Positions 23,779-31,220 of a DNA stretch of 40,491 bases are shown here, piece by piece. The DNA is from Streptomyces geranii (lineage in GTDB: Bacteria; Actinomycetota; Actinomycetes; Streptomycetales; Streptomycetaceae), in assembly GCF_002954775.1 (NCBI RefSeq), contig NZ_PJME01000070.1, positions 1 through 40,491 of the forward strand, in the 5' to 3' direction. Position 1 is the stretch's first letter. Every line of letters starts with the position of its first letter. A model generated the notes under the pieces. It did not search any database and was not told the DNA's origin. It was given only the letters and a program-made list of their open reading frames with translations. The position numbers and the translations under genes were made by a program.

Positions 23779-24321
23779 ATGGAGATGCCGAGGAACGAGA
23801 GGTCGCCGGAGAACCCCCAGATCCTGGTCGTTGGCCAGGACGGGATGGCTCTCGGAGGCGGTGGTGACGAGGACTCCCGAGAGATCCCGGTGACGGACAT
23901 GGTGGAGCAACCGGCCAAGGTCATGAGGATCGGCAGCATGATCAAGCAGCTGCTGGAGGAGGTGCGCGCGGCCCCCCTCGACGAGGCGAGCCGGGTGCGG
24001 CTGAAGGAGATCCACGCCAGCTCGGTCAAGGAGCTGGAGGACGGCCTGGCGCCCGAGCTGGTCGACGAACTGGAGCGCCTGTCCCTGCCGTTCACGGACG
24101 ACGGGATTCCCAGCGACGCCGAGCTGCGGATCGCGCAGGCCCAGCTGGTGGGCTGGCTGGAGGGCCTCTTCCACGGCATCCAGACCACGCTGTTCGCCCA
24201 GCAGATGGCCGCGCGGGCCCAGCTGGAGCAGATGCGGCGCGCGCTGCCGCCGGGTGTCGGCGGCCACGACGGCGACGACGACCCGCGCACGGGCGGTCGC
24301 ACGGGCGGGCCGTACCTGTAA
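23779..24321 (+). CDS. bpa: bacterial proteasome activator (Bpa/PafE)
   Basis: 180 residues from ATG 23779. The DUF2587 core is clear: ILVVGQDGM, MVEQPAKVMRIGSMIKQLLEEVRAAPLDEASRVRLKEIHASSVKELEDGLAPELVDEL, and AELRIAQAQLVGWLEGLFHGIQTTLFAQQMAARAQLEQMR. It ends in GPYL, corresponding to the C-terminal GQYL-type HbYX-like motif that docks on the 20S core. Bpa is an ATP-independent ring that opens the proteasome for unfolded proteins. A GAGAAT (23767-23772) lies 6 bases before the ATG, and no SD is seen, so it may be leaderless. The gene ends 11 bases before a bidirectional terminator and faces a Ser/Thr kinase. Confidence 0.95.
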   Translation: MEMPRNERSPENPQILVVGQDGMALGGGGDEDSREIPVTDMVEQPAKVMRIGSMIKQLLEEVRAAPLDEASRVRLKEIHASSVKELEDGLAPELVDELERLSLPFTDDGIPSDAELRIAQAQLVGWLEGLFHGIQTTLFAQQMAARAQLEQMRRALPPGVGGHDGDDDPRTGGRTGGPYL

Positions 24322-24331
24322 CTCTTGTGGG

Positions 24332-24371
24332 GAGGGGCCCGGCAGCCGACCGACCGGCCGCCGGGCCCCTC
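24332..24371. terminator. bidirectional hairpin terminator
   Basis: GAGGGGCCCGGC at 24332-24343 pairs perfectly with GCCGGGCCCCTC at 24360-24371 around a 16-base loop. It lies between the ends of bpa (plus) and the kinase (minus) and can serve both. Confidence 0.8.
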
Positions 24372-24407
24372 TTCATGAGGTACCGCGAAGTGCTGTGAAG
24401 CGACCGC

Positions 24408-26030
24408 TCAGGACGGGTTGCCCGTCGACACGCTCAGCTCGATCACCGGCATGTCCTCGGGGTCGGCGTCCGTGCCCGCGGAGGGGAACTGGTCCATGAC
24501 CGTGTCCTTGCCGTACGTGTTCTCGTCGATCCGGGTCTCCTTCATCCGCCACCCGGCCGCCTGGAAGCAGGACTTGACCGAGGTCAGGTTCTTGTAGCGG
24601 AAGTCCGGCAGCCGGATCTTGTCCGGGTCGCTGTACGACTCCGCCGCCTCCGAGCACTCCTCCGCGTCGATCTTCTTGCTCAGGTCCGGCCCCTTGTAGT
24701 CCGACGACCCTGATCCGGACCCCGACCCCGACCCTGACTCCGACGACTGCGAGGCCGAGGCGCTCGCGTTGCTGCCGCTGCCGGTCGTGCCGCCGTTGTC
24801 GCTGTCGTCCCCGCCCAGCTTCAGGGCCAGGAGCAGTCCGCCGACGGCGACGAGCGAGATGACGATCGAGCCCACGATCACCGGGGTGTTGCTCTTCCGT
24901 GCCGGTGCGGGGGCGGGCGTCGGCGCGTACTGCGGTGCGTACGCGGCGGGCGCCTGGTAGGCGGGCTGCTGCGGATAGCCGTACGCCGGAGGGGTGTTGT
25001 ACGGATTCGGGGCCGGAGTCGGCTGGTACGGGGTCTGTACGGGGCCCGGCGGGGGCGGAGTGGCCTGGTCGACCGGGGGGAACACGGCCGAGGCGACGCC
25101 CGCGCCGCTCTGCGAGGGGGTGCCCGGGACGATGTTCGGGGCGGCCGGCTGGAGCGAGGCGGCCACGCGCAGGCACTCGTCGCGCATGGCGACGGCGCTC
25201 GGGAAACGCTCGTTCGGGTTCTTCTTCAGCGCGCGGGCGACGAGCGCGTCCAGCGCCGGGGGCAGCGCCCGGTTGACCGAGGAGGGGACGACCGGCTCCT
25301 CCTGGACATGCGCGTACGCGATCGCAAGCGCCGAGTCGGCGTTGAACGGCAGCCGACCGGTGACCAGCTGGAACAGCATGATGCCGACCGAGTAGAGATC
25401 GGAGCGCGCGTCCACGCCCCGGCCCAGCGCCTGCTCCGGGGAGAGGTACTGCGGGGTGCCGACGACCATGCCGGTCTGCGTCATCGACGTGACACCCGAC
25501 TGCATGGCGCGGGCGATGCCGAAGTCCATGACCTTCACGACGCCGCGCTTGGTCACCATCACGTTGCCCGGCTTGATGTCCCGGTGGACCAGCCCCATCT
25601 CGTGGCTGATCTCCAGCGCCGCCAGCACGTCCGCGGTGACCTTCAGCGCCTTGTCCGCGGGCATCGCCCCGAACTGCCGTACATCCGCGTCGAGCACGGA
25701 GCCGAGCGGCTGGCCCTCGACGTACTCCATGACGATGTACGGGGTCATGGTGCCCGCCACATCGTCCTCACCGGTGTCGAAGACCGAGACGATGTTGGTG
25801 TGCGTGAGCTTGGCCACGGCCTGGGCCTCGCGGCGGAAACGCTCGCGGAAGGCCTGTTCCCGGCCCAGCTCGGTGTGCAGTGTCTTGATCGCGACCTGCC
25901 GGTCCAGGACCGAGTCGTACGCGAGGTGCACCGAGGCCATACCGCCCTCGCCGAGCAGATCGCGCAGCTGGTAGCGCCCGCCGGCGAGCGCGTGCCCCGC
26001 GTACCGGCCGTGTGCGCCGTCCTGGCTCAT
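24408..26030 (-). CDS. membrane Ser/Thr protein kinase with one PASTA domain
   Basis: 540 residues from ATG 26030. The N-terminal kinase domain (about 20-285) is a Hanks-type PknB relative: the G-loop LGEGGMAS, ATP lysine Lys49 (QVAIKT), catalytic HRDIKPGN (Asp151), DFG at 169-171, and the activation loop with Thr-rich TSMTQTGMVVGTPQYLSPEQ. A Pro/Tyr/Gln-rich juxtamembrane linker (about 300-380, TPAPAPA repeats) follows, then a membrane helix at 384-406 and a Gly/Ser linker (GSGSGSGS). A single extracellular PASTA-like domain (about 473-536) could bind muropeptides or peptidoglycan. Most PknB homologues have several PASTA units, so this is a short form. It is divergent from the second kinase with 362 bases between. 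Confidence 0.93.
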   Translation of the reverse strand: MSQDGAHGRYAGHALAGGRYQLRDLLGEGGMASVHLAYDSVLDRQVAIKTLHTELGREQAFRERFRREAQAVAKLTHTNIVSVFDTGEDDVAGTMTPYIVMEYVEGQPLGSVLDADVRQFGAMPADKALKVTADVLAALEISHEMGLVHRDIKPGNVMVTKRGVVKVMDFGIARAMQSGVTSMTQTGMVVGTPQYLSPEQALGRGVDARSDLYSVGIMLFQLVTGRLPFNADSALAIAYAHVQEEPVVPSSVNRALPPALDALVARALKKNPNERFPSAVAMRDECLRVAASLQPAAPNIVPGTPSQSGAGVASAVFPPVDQATPPPPGPVQTPYQPTPAPNPYNTPPAYGYPQQPAYQAPAAYAPQYAPTPAPAPARKSNTPVIVGSIVISLVAVGGLLLALKLGGDDSDNGGTTGSGSNASASASQSSESGSGSGSGSGSSDYKGPDLSKKIDAEECSEAAESYSDPDKIRLPDFRYKNLTSVKSCFQAAGWRMKETRIDENTYGKDTVMDQFPSAGTDADPEDMPVIELSVSTGNPS

Positions 26031-26392
26031 GTCTCAGCGTCCCCCGAGCTTCTCAACGCTCTTTCCACAGCCGCACGTGATCGATTGGCTCATTCCGGGC
26101 CAAGTCTGCCGGAGGGCACTGACACGTCAAGCGCGGTGCCCGTTCCGTGACCGTACGGGAAGGAAGCGTCGCGGAAGCGTTACAGGTGCTGCGCGGACGT
26201 GGCACGCGATTTGCACGACGATACCCGCAACGGGTTTGACGACCGGCCCGCCCGGGACCCGTACCCGGGCTCCCACCGGAGCCGACCCGGGACCTCCTCC
26301 CGGACCGGAGGCTTGCGCGGAGGCTGTAGCGTGGCCGACGGAGACCGTGACAACACCGCGCTCACCGCGGGCAGAAACGACGGCGAGGACTG
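26031..26392. other. 362-base divergent region between two kinase genes
   Basis: No gene recognised; short open frames have no family resemblance. It contains GGAAGCGT twice (26162-26169, 26173-26180; 11-base period), which might be a regulator site, and a TAGCGT -10-like element at 26327-26332 that could start the plus-strand kinase. No convincing -35 is seen. Confidence 0.5.
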
Positions 26393-27967
26393 ATGGCACA
26401 GCAGCGCGCTCAGGGCCCGCCCGACCCCGAGGCGGCTGGCGGCGGTATGTCAGACGCGCCTGAGTTGTGGGGCAACGGCGGACTGGTGGGGGACGGCCGG
26501 TACCGGCTCACCCACAGACTCGGCCGGGGCGGCATGGCGGAGGTGTTCGCCGCCGAGGACGTACGCCTCGGGCGGACCGTCGCGGTCAAGCTCCTGCGCG
26601 CGGATCTCGCCGAGGACCCGATCTCCAAGGCCCGCTTCACGCGCGAGGCCCAGTCGGTGGCCGGGCTCAACCACCACGCGATCGTCGCCGTGTACGACTC
26701 CGGCGAGGACTACGTCGGCGGCCAGTCCGTCCCGTACATCGTGATGGAGATCGTCGAGGGGCGCACCATCCGCGACCTCCTCATCAACGCCGAGGCGCCC
26801 GGGCCCGAGCAGGCGCTGATCATCGTCTCCGGTGTGCTGGAAGCGCTTGCCTATTCGCATCAGCACGGCATCGTGCACCGCGACATCAAGCCGGCCAACG
26901 TGATCATCACGCACAACGGCGCCGTGAAGGTCATGGACTTCGGCATCGCCCGCGCGCTGCACGGGGCGTCGACGACGATGACGCAGACCGGCATGGTCAT
27001 GGGCACGCCGCAGTACCTCTCCCCGGAGCAGGCCCTCGGCAAGGCCGTCGACCACCGCTCCGACCTGTACGCGACCGGCTGCCTGCTCTACGAACTCCTC
27101 GCGCTGCGGCCCCCGTTCACGGGTGAGACCCCGCTGGCCGTGGTCTATCAGCACGTTCAGGACATTCCGGTGCCCCCGTCCGAGGTCTCGGACGCGGCGC
27201 CGCCGGAACTCGACGGGCTCGTCATGCGTTCCTTGGCCAAGGAACCCGACGACCGGTTCCAGACCGCCGAGGAGATGCGCGGGCTGATCCAGTACGGCCT
27301 GCAGATGCTGTACGACCAGGGCAGCCACACCGGCACCTGGAACACCGGGCCCGTCGACGTGCACGACGGCCGGCACACCCCCGCGGGCGGTTTCGCCGGC
27401 ACCACGGTGATGAACCACCACCCGGGCGACCAGTCCGGGACCACCCAGATCCCCCAGCAGATCCTGCCCTCCGGGTACGGCGGCGGGGACGACGGCGGTT
27501 TCGAGGGGCACGGCAACCGGGGCGGCGGCCGGGGCAAGCTGTGGATACTGGCGTTCTTCGCGGTGATCGCCATCGCGGCTGGCGTCGCCCTCGCCCTGCA
27601 GAACGGCAGCGGCGACGGCGGCAGCACGGACACCACCGAGTCGCCGAAGACCTCGCAGTCCGCGACGAACGACGACACCACGGCGAGCCCGAGCGACGAG
27701 CCGACCGAGGAGACGTCGAGCACCGAGACGGACGACGGCAGCGGCTCGGACGGCGGCTCCCAGTGGACGCCGTCGGCCACCCCGTCGGTGACGCCGTCTG
27801 CGACCCCGTCCTCCGAGCCGTCGAGTTCGCCGACGGAGGTCGAGACGAGCGCGGAGCCGTCGGACACGGCGTCGGAGCCGGAGGACACGGCCACTCCCAC
27901 GGAGGAGGAGACGGGCGACACCGGCGAGGAGGACGGCGGTACGACGATCGGCGGCACGATTCCTTGA
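26393..27967 (+). CDS. membrane Ser/Thr protein kinase without PASTA domain
   Basis: 524 residues from ATG 26393 (GGCGAGG upstream; a second ATG at 26447 is less likely). The Hanks-type kinase domain spans about 37-300: G-loop LGRGGMAE, Lys66 in VAVKLL, HRDIKPAN (Asp164), DFG 182-184, activation segment TTMTQTGMVMGTPQYLSPEQ. A Gly/His/Asp-rich cytoplasmic linker leads to a membrane helix at 382-402 (LWILAFFAVIAIAAGVALAL) and an extracellular tail of 120 residues. The tail is almost only Thr, Ser, Glu, Asp, Pro and Gly (ATPSVTPSATPSSEPSSSPT), with no PASTA or other fold. The activation loops of the two kinases are nearly identical, suggesting duplication. The tail could be a wall spacer or a glycosylation target. 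Confidence 0.92.
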   Translation: MAQQRAQGPPDPEAAGGGMSDAPELWGNGGLVGDGRYRLTHRLGRGGMAEVFAAEDVRLGRTVAVKLLRADLAEDPISKARFTREAQSVAGLNHHAIVAVYDSGEDYVGGQSVPYIVMEIVEGRTIRDLLINAEAPGPEQALIIVSGVLEALAYSHQHGIVHRDIKPANVIITHNGAVKVMDFGIARALHGASTTMTQTGMVMGTPQYLSPEQALGKAVDHRSDLYATGCLLYELLALRPPFTGETPLAVVYQHVQDIPVPPSEVSDAAPPELDGLVMRSLAKEPDDRFQTAEEMRGLIQYGLQMLYDQGSHTGTWNTGPVDVHDGRHTPAGGFAGTTVMNHHPGDQSGTTQIPQQILPSGYGGGDDGGFEGHGNRGGGRGKLWILAFFAVIAIAAGVALALQNGSGDGGSTDTTESPKTSQSATNDDTTASPSDEPTEETSSTETDDGSGSDGGSQWTPSATPSVTPSATPSSEPSSSPTEVETSAEPSDTASEPEDTATPTEEETGDTGEEDGGTTIGGTIP

Positions 27968-28025
27968 CTGCCCGGGTCCGGGAGACCCTGACACAGGCAG
28001 CCGGTTGACGTTATAAAGCAGCCTC

Positions 28026-28066
28026 CACGCGCGCGTGCGGCCCGAAGAGGGCTCCACGCGCGCGTG
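28026..28066. terminator. bidirectional hairpin from two palindromes
   Basis: The perfect palindrome CACGCGCGCGTG occurs at 28026-28037 and 28055-28066 and can pair with itself or as one long hairpin with inner stem GCCC/GGGC around GAAGA. It lies between the kinase (plus) and the phosphotransferase (minus). The flanks CTCCACGCGCGCGTGC repeat exactly in direct orientation. Confidence 0.7.
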
Positions 28067-28117
28067 CCGTTTGCGGCGGGACAGACGGGAATTTGACGAC
28101 AGGCCCTGGGGCCGGCG

Positions 28118-29515
28118 TCAGCCCGTGAACGCCTCGCACACCGCGTCGTACTCGCGTGTCCACCACACCGCGAGCGCGGAGGCGGCCGGGAACTGGGAGT
28201 CGGCGCGGGTGTCGCCCCGCTCGTAGTGCCAGCGCAGCATCCAGAAGTCGTTGAGCCGCTCCCACCACACCCGGTGCACGGCGGCGGCCAGTTCGGAGGG
28301 CGTCGCTCCCGACGTACGCCGGTACGCGCGCGCGTACGCCCGGGTCTTGGGCAGGTCGAGGGTGCCGGCGGGGCGTACGAAGAAGATCGCGGCGGCGCGT
28401 ACGGCCTCTTCGGCGCGGGGCTTCACGCCGAGCCGGTCCCAGTCGACGATCGCCGCGGGCGCGTCCCCCTTGTAGAGCAGGTTGAACGGGTGGAAGTCCC
28501 CGTGCACCCAGCCCACCGAGCCCCCCGGCGGGGGCCGCCGGTCCGCGTGCTGCTCCAGCAGTGCCCGCCGCTCCAGGAGCCGGTACCTGGCCAGCTCGTC
28601 GAAGGCGTCGGTGGGGTGGTGGCGGCGGACGTGGGCGAGGAGGTCGTCGATGAGGGTGAAGGTTTCGGCGGGGTCGGCGGCGGGGGCTGTCGTGTCGGGG
28701 TGTCGGGCGGTGGGGGCGCCTTGTCGGTGCGGGGCGGTGGGGCCGTACCGGTGCGGGTCGGTGGGGTGGCCCTGGTGCCGGTTGTCGGGTTCGGTCCGGT
28801 CCCGACGGGCCGGTAAGGAGCGGTCGGTGATGACGCACTGGTGGTGGGCGGCGGAGGGGTCCGGGCCCCGGCTGTCCAGGTGCCGGTCGGTGTGGCCGTT
28901 CTGCCCGGGGGCGATGATCCGGCGGGCCGGTTCGTCGGCGTTGGTGGGTTCCGGGCGGCGGGAGGCCTTGGGGCGCCGGGGGCGGCTGCCCTGCCCGGGG
29001 GGCGGTCGGTCGCGGTCGGTGGTCGTTCGCGGCGCCGGGGCGTCCCGGTGGCGGACCGCGGGCTCCTCCTCGGTCCGCTTCGGCATCACCTGCTCCAGGC
29101 TCGCGTGGACCACCCCCAGCAGCGCGCCCAGCCGGCCGCACTGGACCGTGCTGAGCTGGCCGCCGTGGCGGTGGCGGCCGTCGATCCAGGGGTGCAGGGC
29201 GTAGGCGTGGCCGCCGACGACGGCGACCGTACGTCCGTCGCGGCCCGGCAGCGGAGGGGCCACCGGGACGCCGAGGTCGGCGAGGCGCTGGGTCGCCCGG
29301 TGCTGGCGGGCGATGGCGGCGGGGTCGGCGGTCTCGGGGTCGAAATGGTGCTTCAGGAAGTAGTCGCCCCGGGTCGTGGCGAGCCGGTAGCCGCGATTCA
29401 ACAGCCCCTGGTCGACGGGGTCGCAGCGCAGCGCGGACCCGGCGGCGTACTGGCGGAGGAGGGCGCCCAGTGGGGGAGCGTGGGACACGGAGGGTGGTAC
29501 AGATGAGCGCGGCAC
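28118..29515 (-). CDS. APH-type phosphotransferase with large low-complexity insertion
   Basis: 465 residues from GTG 29515, chosen because a TAGCAT -10-like element (29523-29528, minus) ends 7 bases upstream; the frame opens to 29575. The kinase-like fold is seen: GLLNRGYRLATTRGDYFLKHH (N-lobe Lys), VPVAPPLPGRDGRTVAVVGGHAYALHPWIDG, the catalytic loop VGWVHGDFHPFNLLYKGD and metal site AAIVDWDRLGVKPR. These match the aminoglycoside phosphotransferase superfamily; the substrate may be homoserine- or sugar-like rather than a drug. Between the helical segment ending near VHASLEQV and FTLIDDLLAHVRRHH lies an insertion of roughly 130-140 residues rich in Arg, Pro, His, Asp and Thr (about 28672-29085), not expected in this family. 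The catalytic motifs on both sides remain in one frame. Confidence 0.85.
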   Translation of the reverse strand: MPRSSVPPSVSHAPPLGALLRQYAAGSALRCDPVDQGLLNRGYRLATTRGDYFLKHHFDPETADPAAIARQHRATQRLADLGVPVAPPLPGRDGRTVAVVGGHAYALHPWIDGRHRHGGQLSTVQCGRLGALLGVVHASLEQVMPKRTEEEPAVRHRDAPAPRTTTDRDRPPPGQGSRPRRPKASRRPEPTNADEPARRIIAPGQNGHTDRHLDSRGPDPSAAHHQCVITDRSLPARRDRTEPDNRHQGHPTDPHRYGPTAPHRQGAPTARHPDTTAPAADPAETFTLIDDLLAHVRRHHPTDAFDELARYRLLERRALLEQHADRRPPPGGSVGWVHGDFHPFNLLYKGDAPAAIVDWDRLGVKPRAEEAVRAAAIFFVRPAGTLDLPKTRAYARAYRRTSGATPSELAAAVHRVWWERLNDFWMLRWHYERGDTRADSQFPAASALAVWWTREYDAVCEAFTG

Positions 29516-29591
29516 GCGCCAGATGCTAGGGCACGAGCCGGGCGTGCGAGCGGGGCGCTTGTCACAGACAGTCACAGGTGACCGTGGGTTG

Positions 29592-30008
29592 TCAGGGGTA
29601 GTCGGGTTCGATCACGGAGTGCACGGTTGCGAACTGGGGTTCGAGTCGCAGGTAGACCGGATCGAAAGGAACGCCGTCCACGGAGCAGGGCGTCGGCCCG
29701 AACCGGTCCAGCTCGGCCGCCGTCGGTTCCACGGCCGCGCACTCCCCGACGACCTGCACGGACCACGACCGCCGGCTCCGCAGGGACGGCACGTCGGCGC
29801 CGTACGCGACGACTCCGCCGACACAGGCCCGGTGGTACCCGTGCCCCCGGTGCAGCCGCAGCAGGACCCGCCCGTCGACCACGATGTGCCGGGCGGACGC
29901 CAGGAAGGGCAGCGCGCGCATGCTGGTCGCGACCCGGCCGTGCTCGACCCGACCGAGGAGTTCGGCGGCGCGCTGCTCGTCCCGTTCGTCGTGCTCGTCG
30001 ATCGGCAT
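29592..30008 (-). CDS. PNPOx-fold (pyridoxamine 5'-phosphate oxidase-like) protein
   Basis: 138 residues from ATG 30008, with GTGAGGG just upstream. The sequence RAAELLGRVEHGRVATSMRALPFLASARHIVVDGRVLLRLHRG is the N-terminal half of the split-barrel flavin-binding fold. It continues GVVAYGADVPSLRSRRSWSVQVVGECAAVEPTAAELDRFGP, where WSVQVVGEC is the recurring barrel strand. Members bind FMN, F420 or heme, and the cofactor here cannot be chosen. The small size and missing C-terminal extension exclude true PdxH. It lies on the minus strand between the phosphotransferase and the response regulator, probably in one transcription unit with the former (76 bases apart). Confidence 0.85.
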   Translation of the reverse strand: MPIDEHDERDEQRAAELLGRVEHGRVATSMRALPFLASARHIVVDGRVLLRLHRGHGYHRACVGGVVAYGADVPSLRSRRSWSVQVVGECAAVEPTAAELDRFGPTPCSVDGVPFDPVYLRLEPQFATVHSVIEPDYP

Positions 30009-30222
30009 GCCCTCACTGTGCGCGACCGGGAAACGGGCCCACCAGGGGCGCTCGCCCCGAGAAAAGGGGCCTTAGGTCCCGATTCGGGCACTTCGGGTGC
30101 CTGGGAGCGGGGCGCTTCGGCTGCGGCGGCCACACGGGCCGTCCTGGCCGCCTCGGGCCACCCGGCCCCTCGCTCGGCCGCTGCCGCTGCCGCTGCCCCG
30201 ACCTCGGCCCTCCCCCTCCCCC

Positions 30223-30900
30223 CTACTCCCGCCCCCGCCCCGGCCCCTCCACCCCCATCCGAGCGACATAAGCCGCCGCCTGGGCCCGCCGCTGCATCCC
30301 CAGTTTGGACAGCAGCCCTGACACATAGTTCTTGATCGTCTTCTCGGCCAGGTGCAGCCTTTCGCCGATCTCCCGATTGGTCAGGCCCTCGCCGATCAGG
30401 TCGAGGATTCTGCGCTCCTGTTTGGTGAGGTTCGCCAGGCGTTCGTCGCCTCTTGGTGGGTTGCCGCCGTCCCGTAGGCGTTCCAGGACCCGGGCCGTCG
30501 CCACCGGGTCCAGGAGGGACTTGCCTGCCGCCACGTCCCGTACGGCCGTCAGTAGTTCATGTCCTCTGATGGCCTTCAGGACGTACCCGGAGGCGCCCGC
30601 CATGATCGCGTCGAAGAGGGCCTCGTCGTCCGCGAACGACGTCAGCATCAGGCACTTCACGCTCGCGTCCCGCGAGCGGATCTCCCGGCACACCTCCACG
30701 CCGCTGCCGTCCGGGAGGCGGACGTCCAGGACCGCCACGTCGGGACGGGTGGCCGGAATGCGTGCCAGTGCCTCCTCCGCCGTGCCGGCCTCGCCGACCA
30801 CCTCGATGTCGTCCTCGACCGAGAGCAGTTCATGGACTCCCCGGCGCACGACTTCATGGTCATCGAGGAGAAATACCGTGATTTTTCCTTCTTCGGGCAC
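30223..30900 (-). CDS. NarL/FixJ-type response regulator (DevR-like)
   Basis: 225 residues from GTG 30900; the ribosome site is weak and an upstream start is possible. The receiver domain runs over about 6-120: acidic pair Asp13-Asp14 (VFLLDDHEVVRRG), phosphoacceptor Asp59 (VAVLDVRLPDGSG), the switch Thr in LMLTSFADDE and Lys in GYVLKAIRG. The C-terminal LuxR helix-turn-helix (NLTKQERRILDLIGEGLTNREIGERLHLAEKTIKNYVSGLLSKLGM) is of the DevR/DosR class. No sensor kinase gene is beside it, so it is an orphan. The frame upstream of 30900 contains a TTA leucine codon, so a longer start would make it bldA-dependent. The C-terminal tail is GPGRGRE. Confidence 0.88.
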   Translation of the reverse strand: MPEEGKITVFLLDDHEVVRRGVHELLSVEDDIEVVGEAGTAEEALARIPATRPDVAVLDVRLPDGSGVEVCREIRSRDASVKCLMLTSFADDEALFDAIMAGASGYVLKAIRGHELLTAVRDVAAGKSLLDPVATARVLERLRDGGNPPRGDERLANLTKQERRILDLIGEGLTNREIGERLHLAEKTIKNYVSGLLSKLGMQRRAQAAAYVARMGVEGPGRGRE

Positions 30901-31052
30901 CGGGACAGTCTCACATACCGACTCTTCCCGTGGCCTGGGTGCGCGGGATAACGTGCCGTTGTTCCGGCCCCCTGCAAGGCTGTGACCAGGGCCCCTTCCC
31001 GACTTGCCGAATTTACTTGGATTTCCAAGCAAAATCGCAGGTCAGGGGGGTT

Positions 31053-31066
31053 TCATAGAAATATGA
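31053..31066. promoter_or_regulatory. A+T-rich inverted repeat, candidate Lrp/operator site
   Basis: TCATA/TATGA arms around GAAA in an unusually A/T-rich patch. Lrp-family sites are often of this kind, and a BkdR-like Lrp protein is encoded in the same window, but the match is not specific. Confidence 0.4.
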
Positions 31067-31116
31067 CGCACTGGGTAACGTGATGCTTGCGGACGCTCGC
31101 CGGGACACCTGTCACG

Positions 31117-31167
31117 CCTGTTCCCGGCCGAGCGGCACCCACCCCGTGCACGGGTATCGGGAACAGG
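31117..31167 (+). promoter_or_regulatory. stem-loop in the bkdA1 leader
   Basis: CCTGTTCCCG (31117-31126) pairs perfectly with CGGGAACAGG (31158-31167), with a further perfect palindrome CCCGTGCACGGG (31143-31154) inside the loop. It ends 53 bases before the bkdA1 start codon. It may be an operator in DNA or a structured leader in RNA. Confidence 0.5.
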
Positions 31168-31220
31168 TGACCGCACTGGTTACCCGGCAACCCCGGGGCC
31201 GGACCGACGGAGGAGTACAC

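Larger units (their letters stand above)
30901..31220. other. divergent regulatory region upstream of bkdA1
   Basis: No gene seen over about 320 bases between the response regulator and bkdA1. It holds an A+T-rich inverted repeat TCATA-GAAA-TATGA (31053-31066). A near-repeat CGCACTGGGTAAC / CGCACTGGTTACC lies at 31067-31079 and 31172-31184, exactly 105 bases apart. A leader stem-loop is described separately. Confidence 0.6.

Noticed and set aside
28841..29506. A plus-strand gene in the phosphotransferase insertion
   Set aside because: The frame is the reverse of the low-complexity tract and of catalytic-domain sequence; the minus frame is continuous through both kinase lobes.
28118..29515. 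Frameshift or pseudogene explanation for the phosphotransferase insertion
   Set aside because: The N-lobe motifs, HGDFHPFN loop and IVDWD site are in one uninterrupted frame, so a frameshift is not needed.
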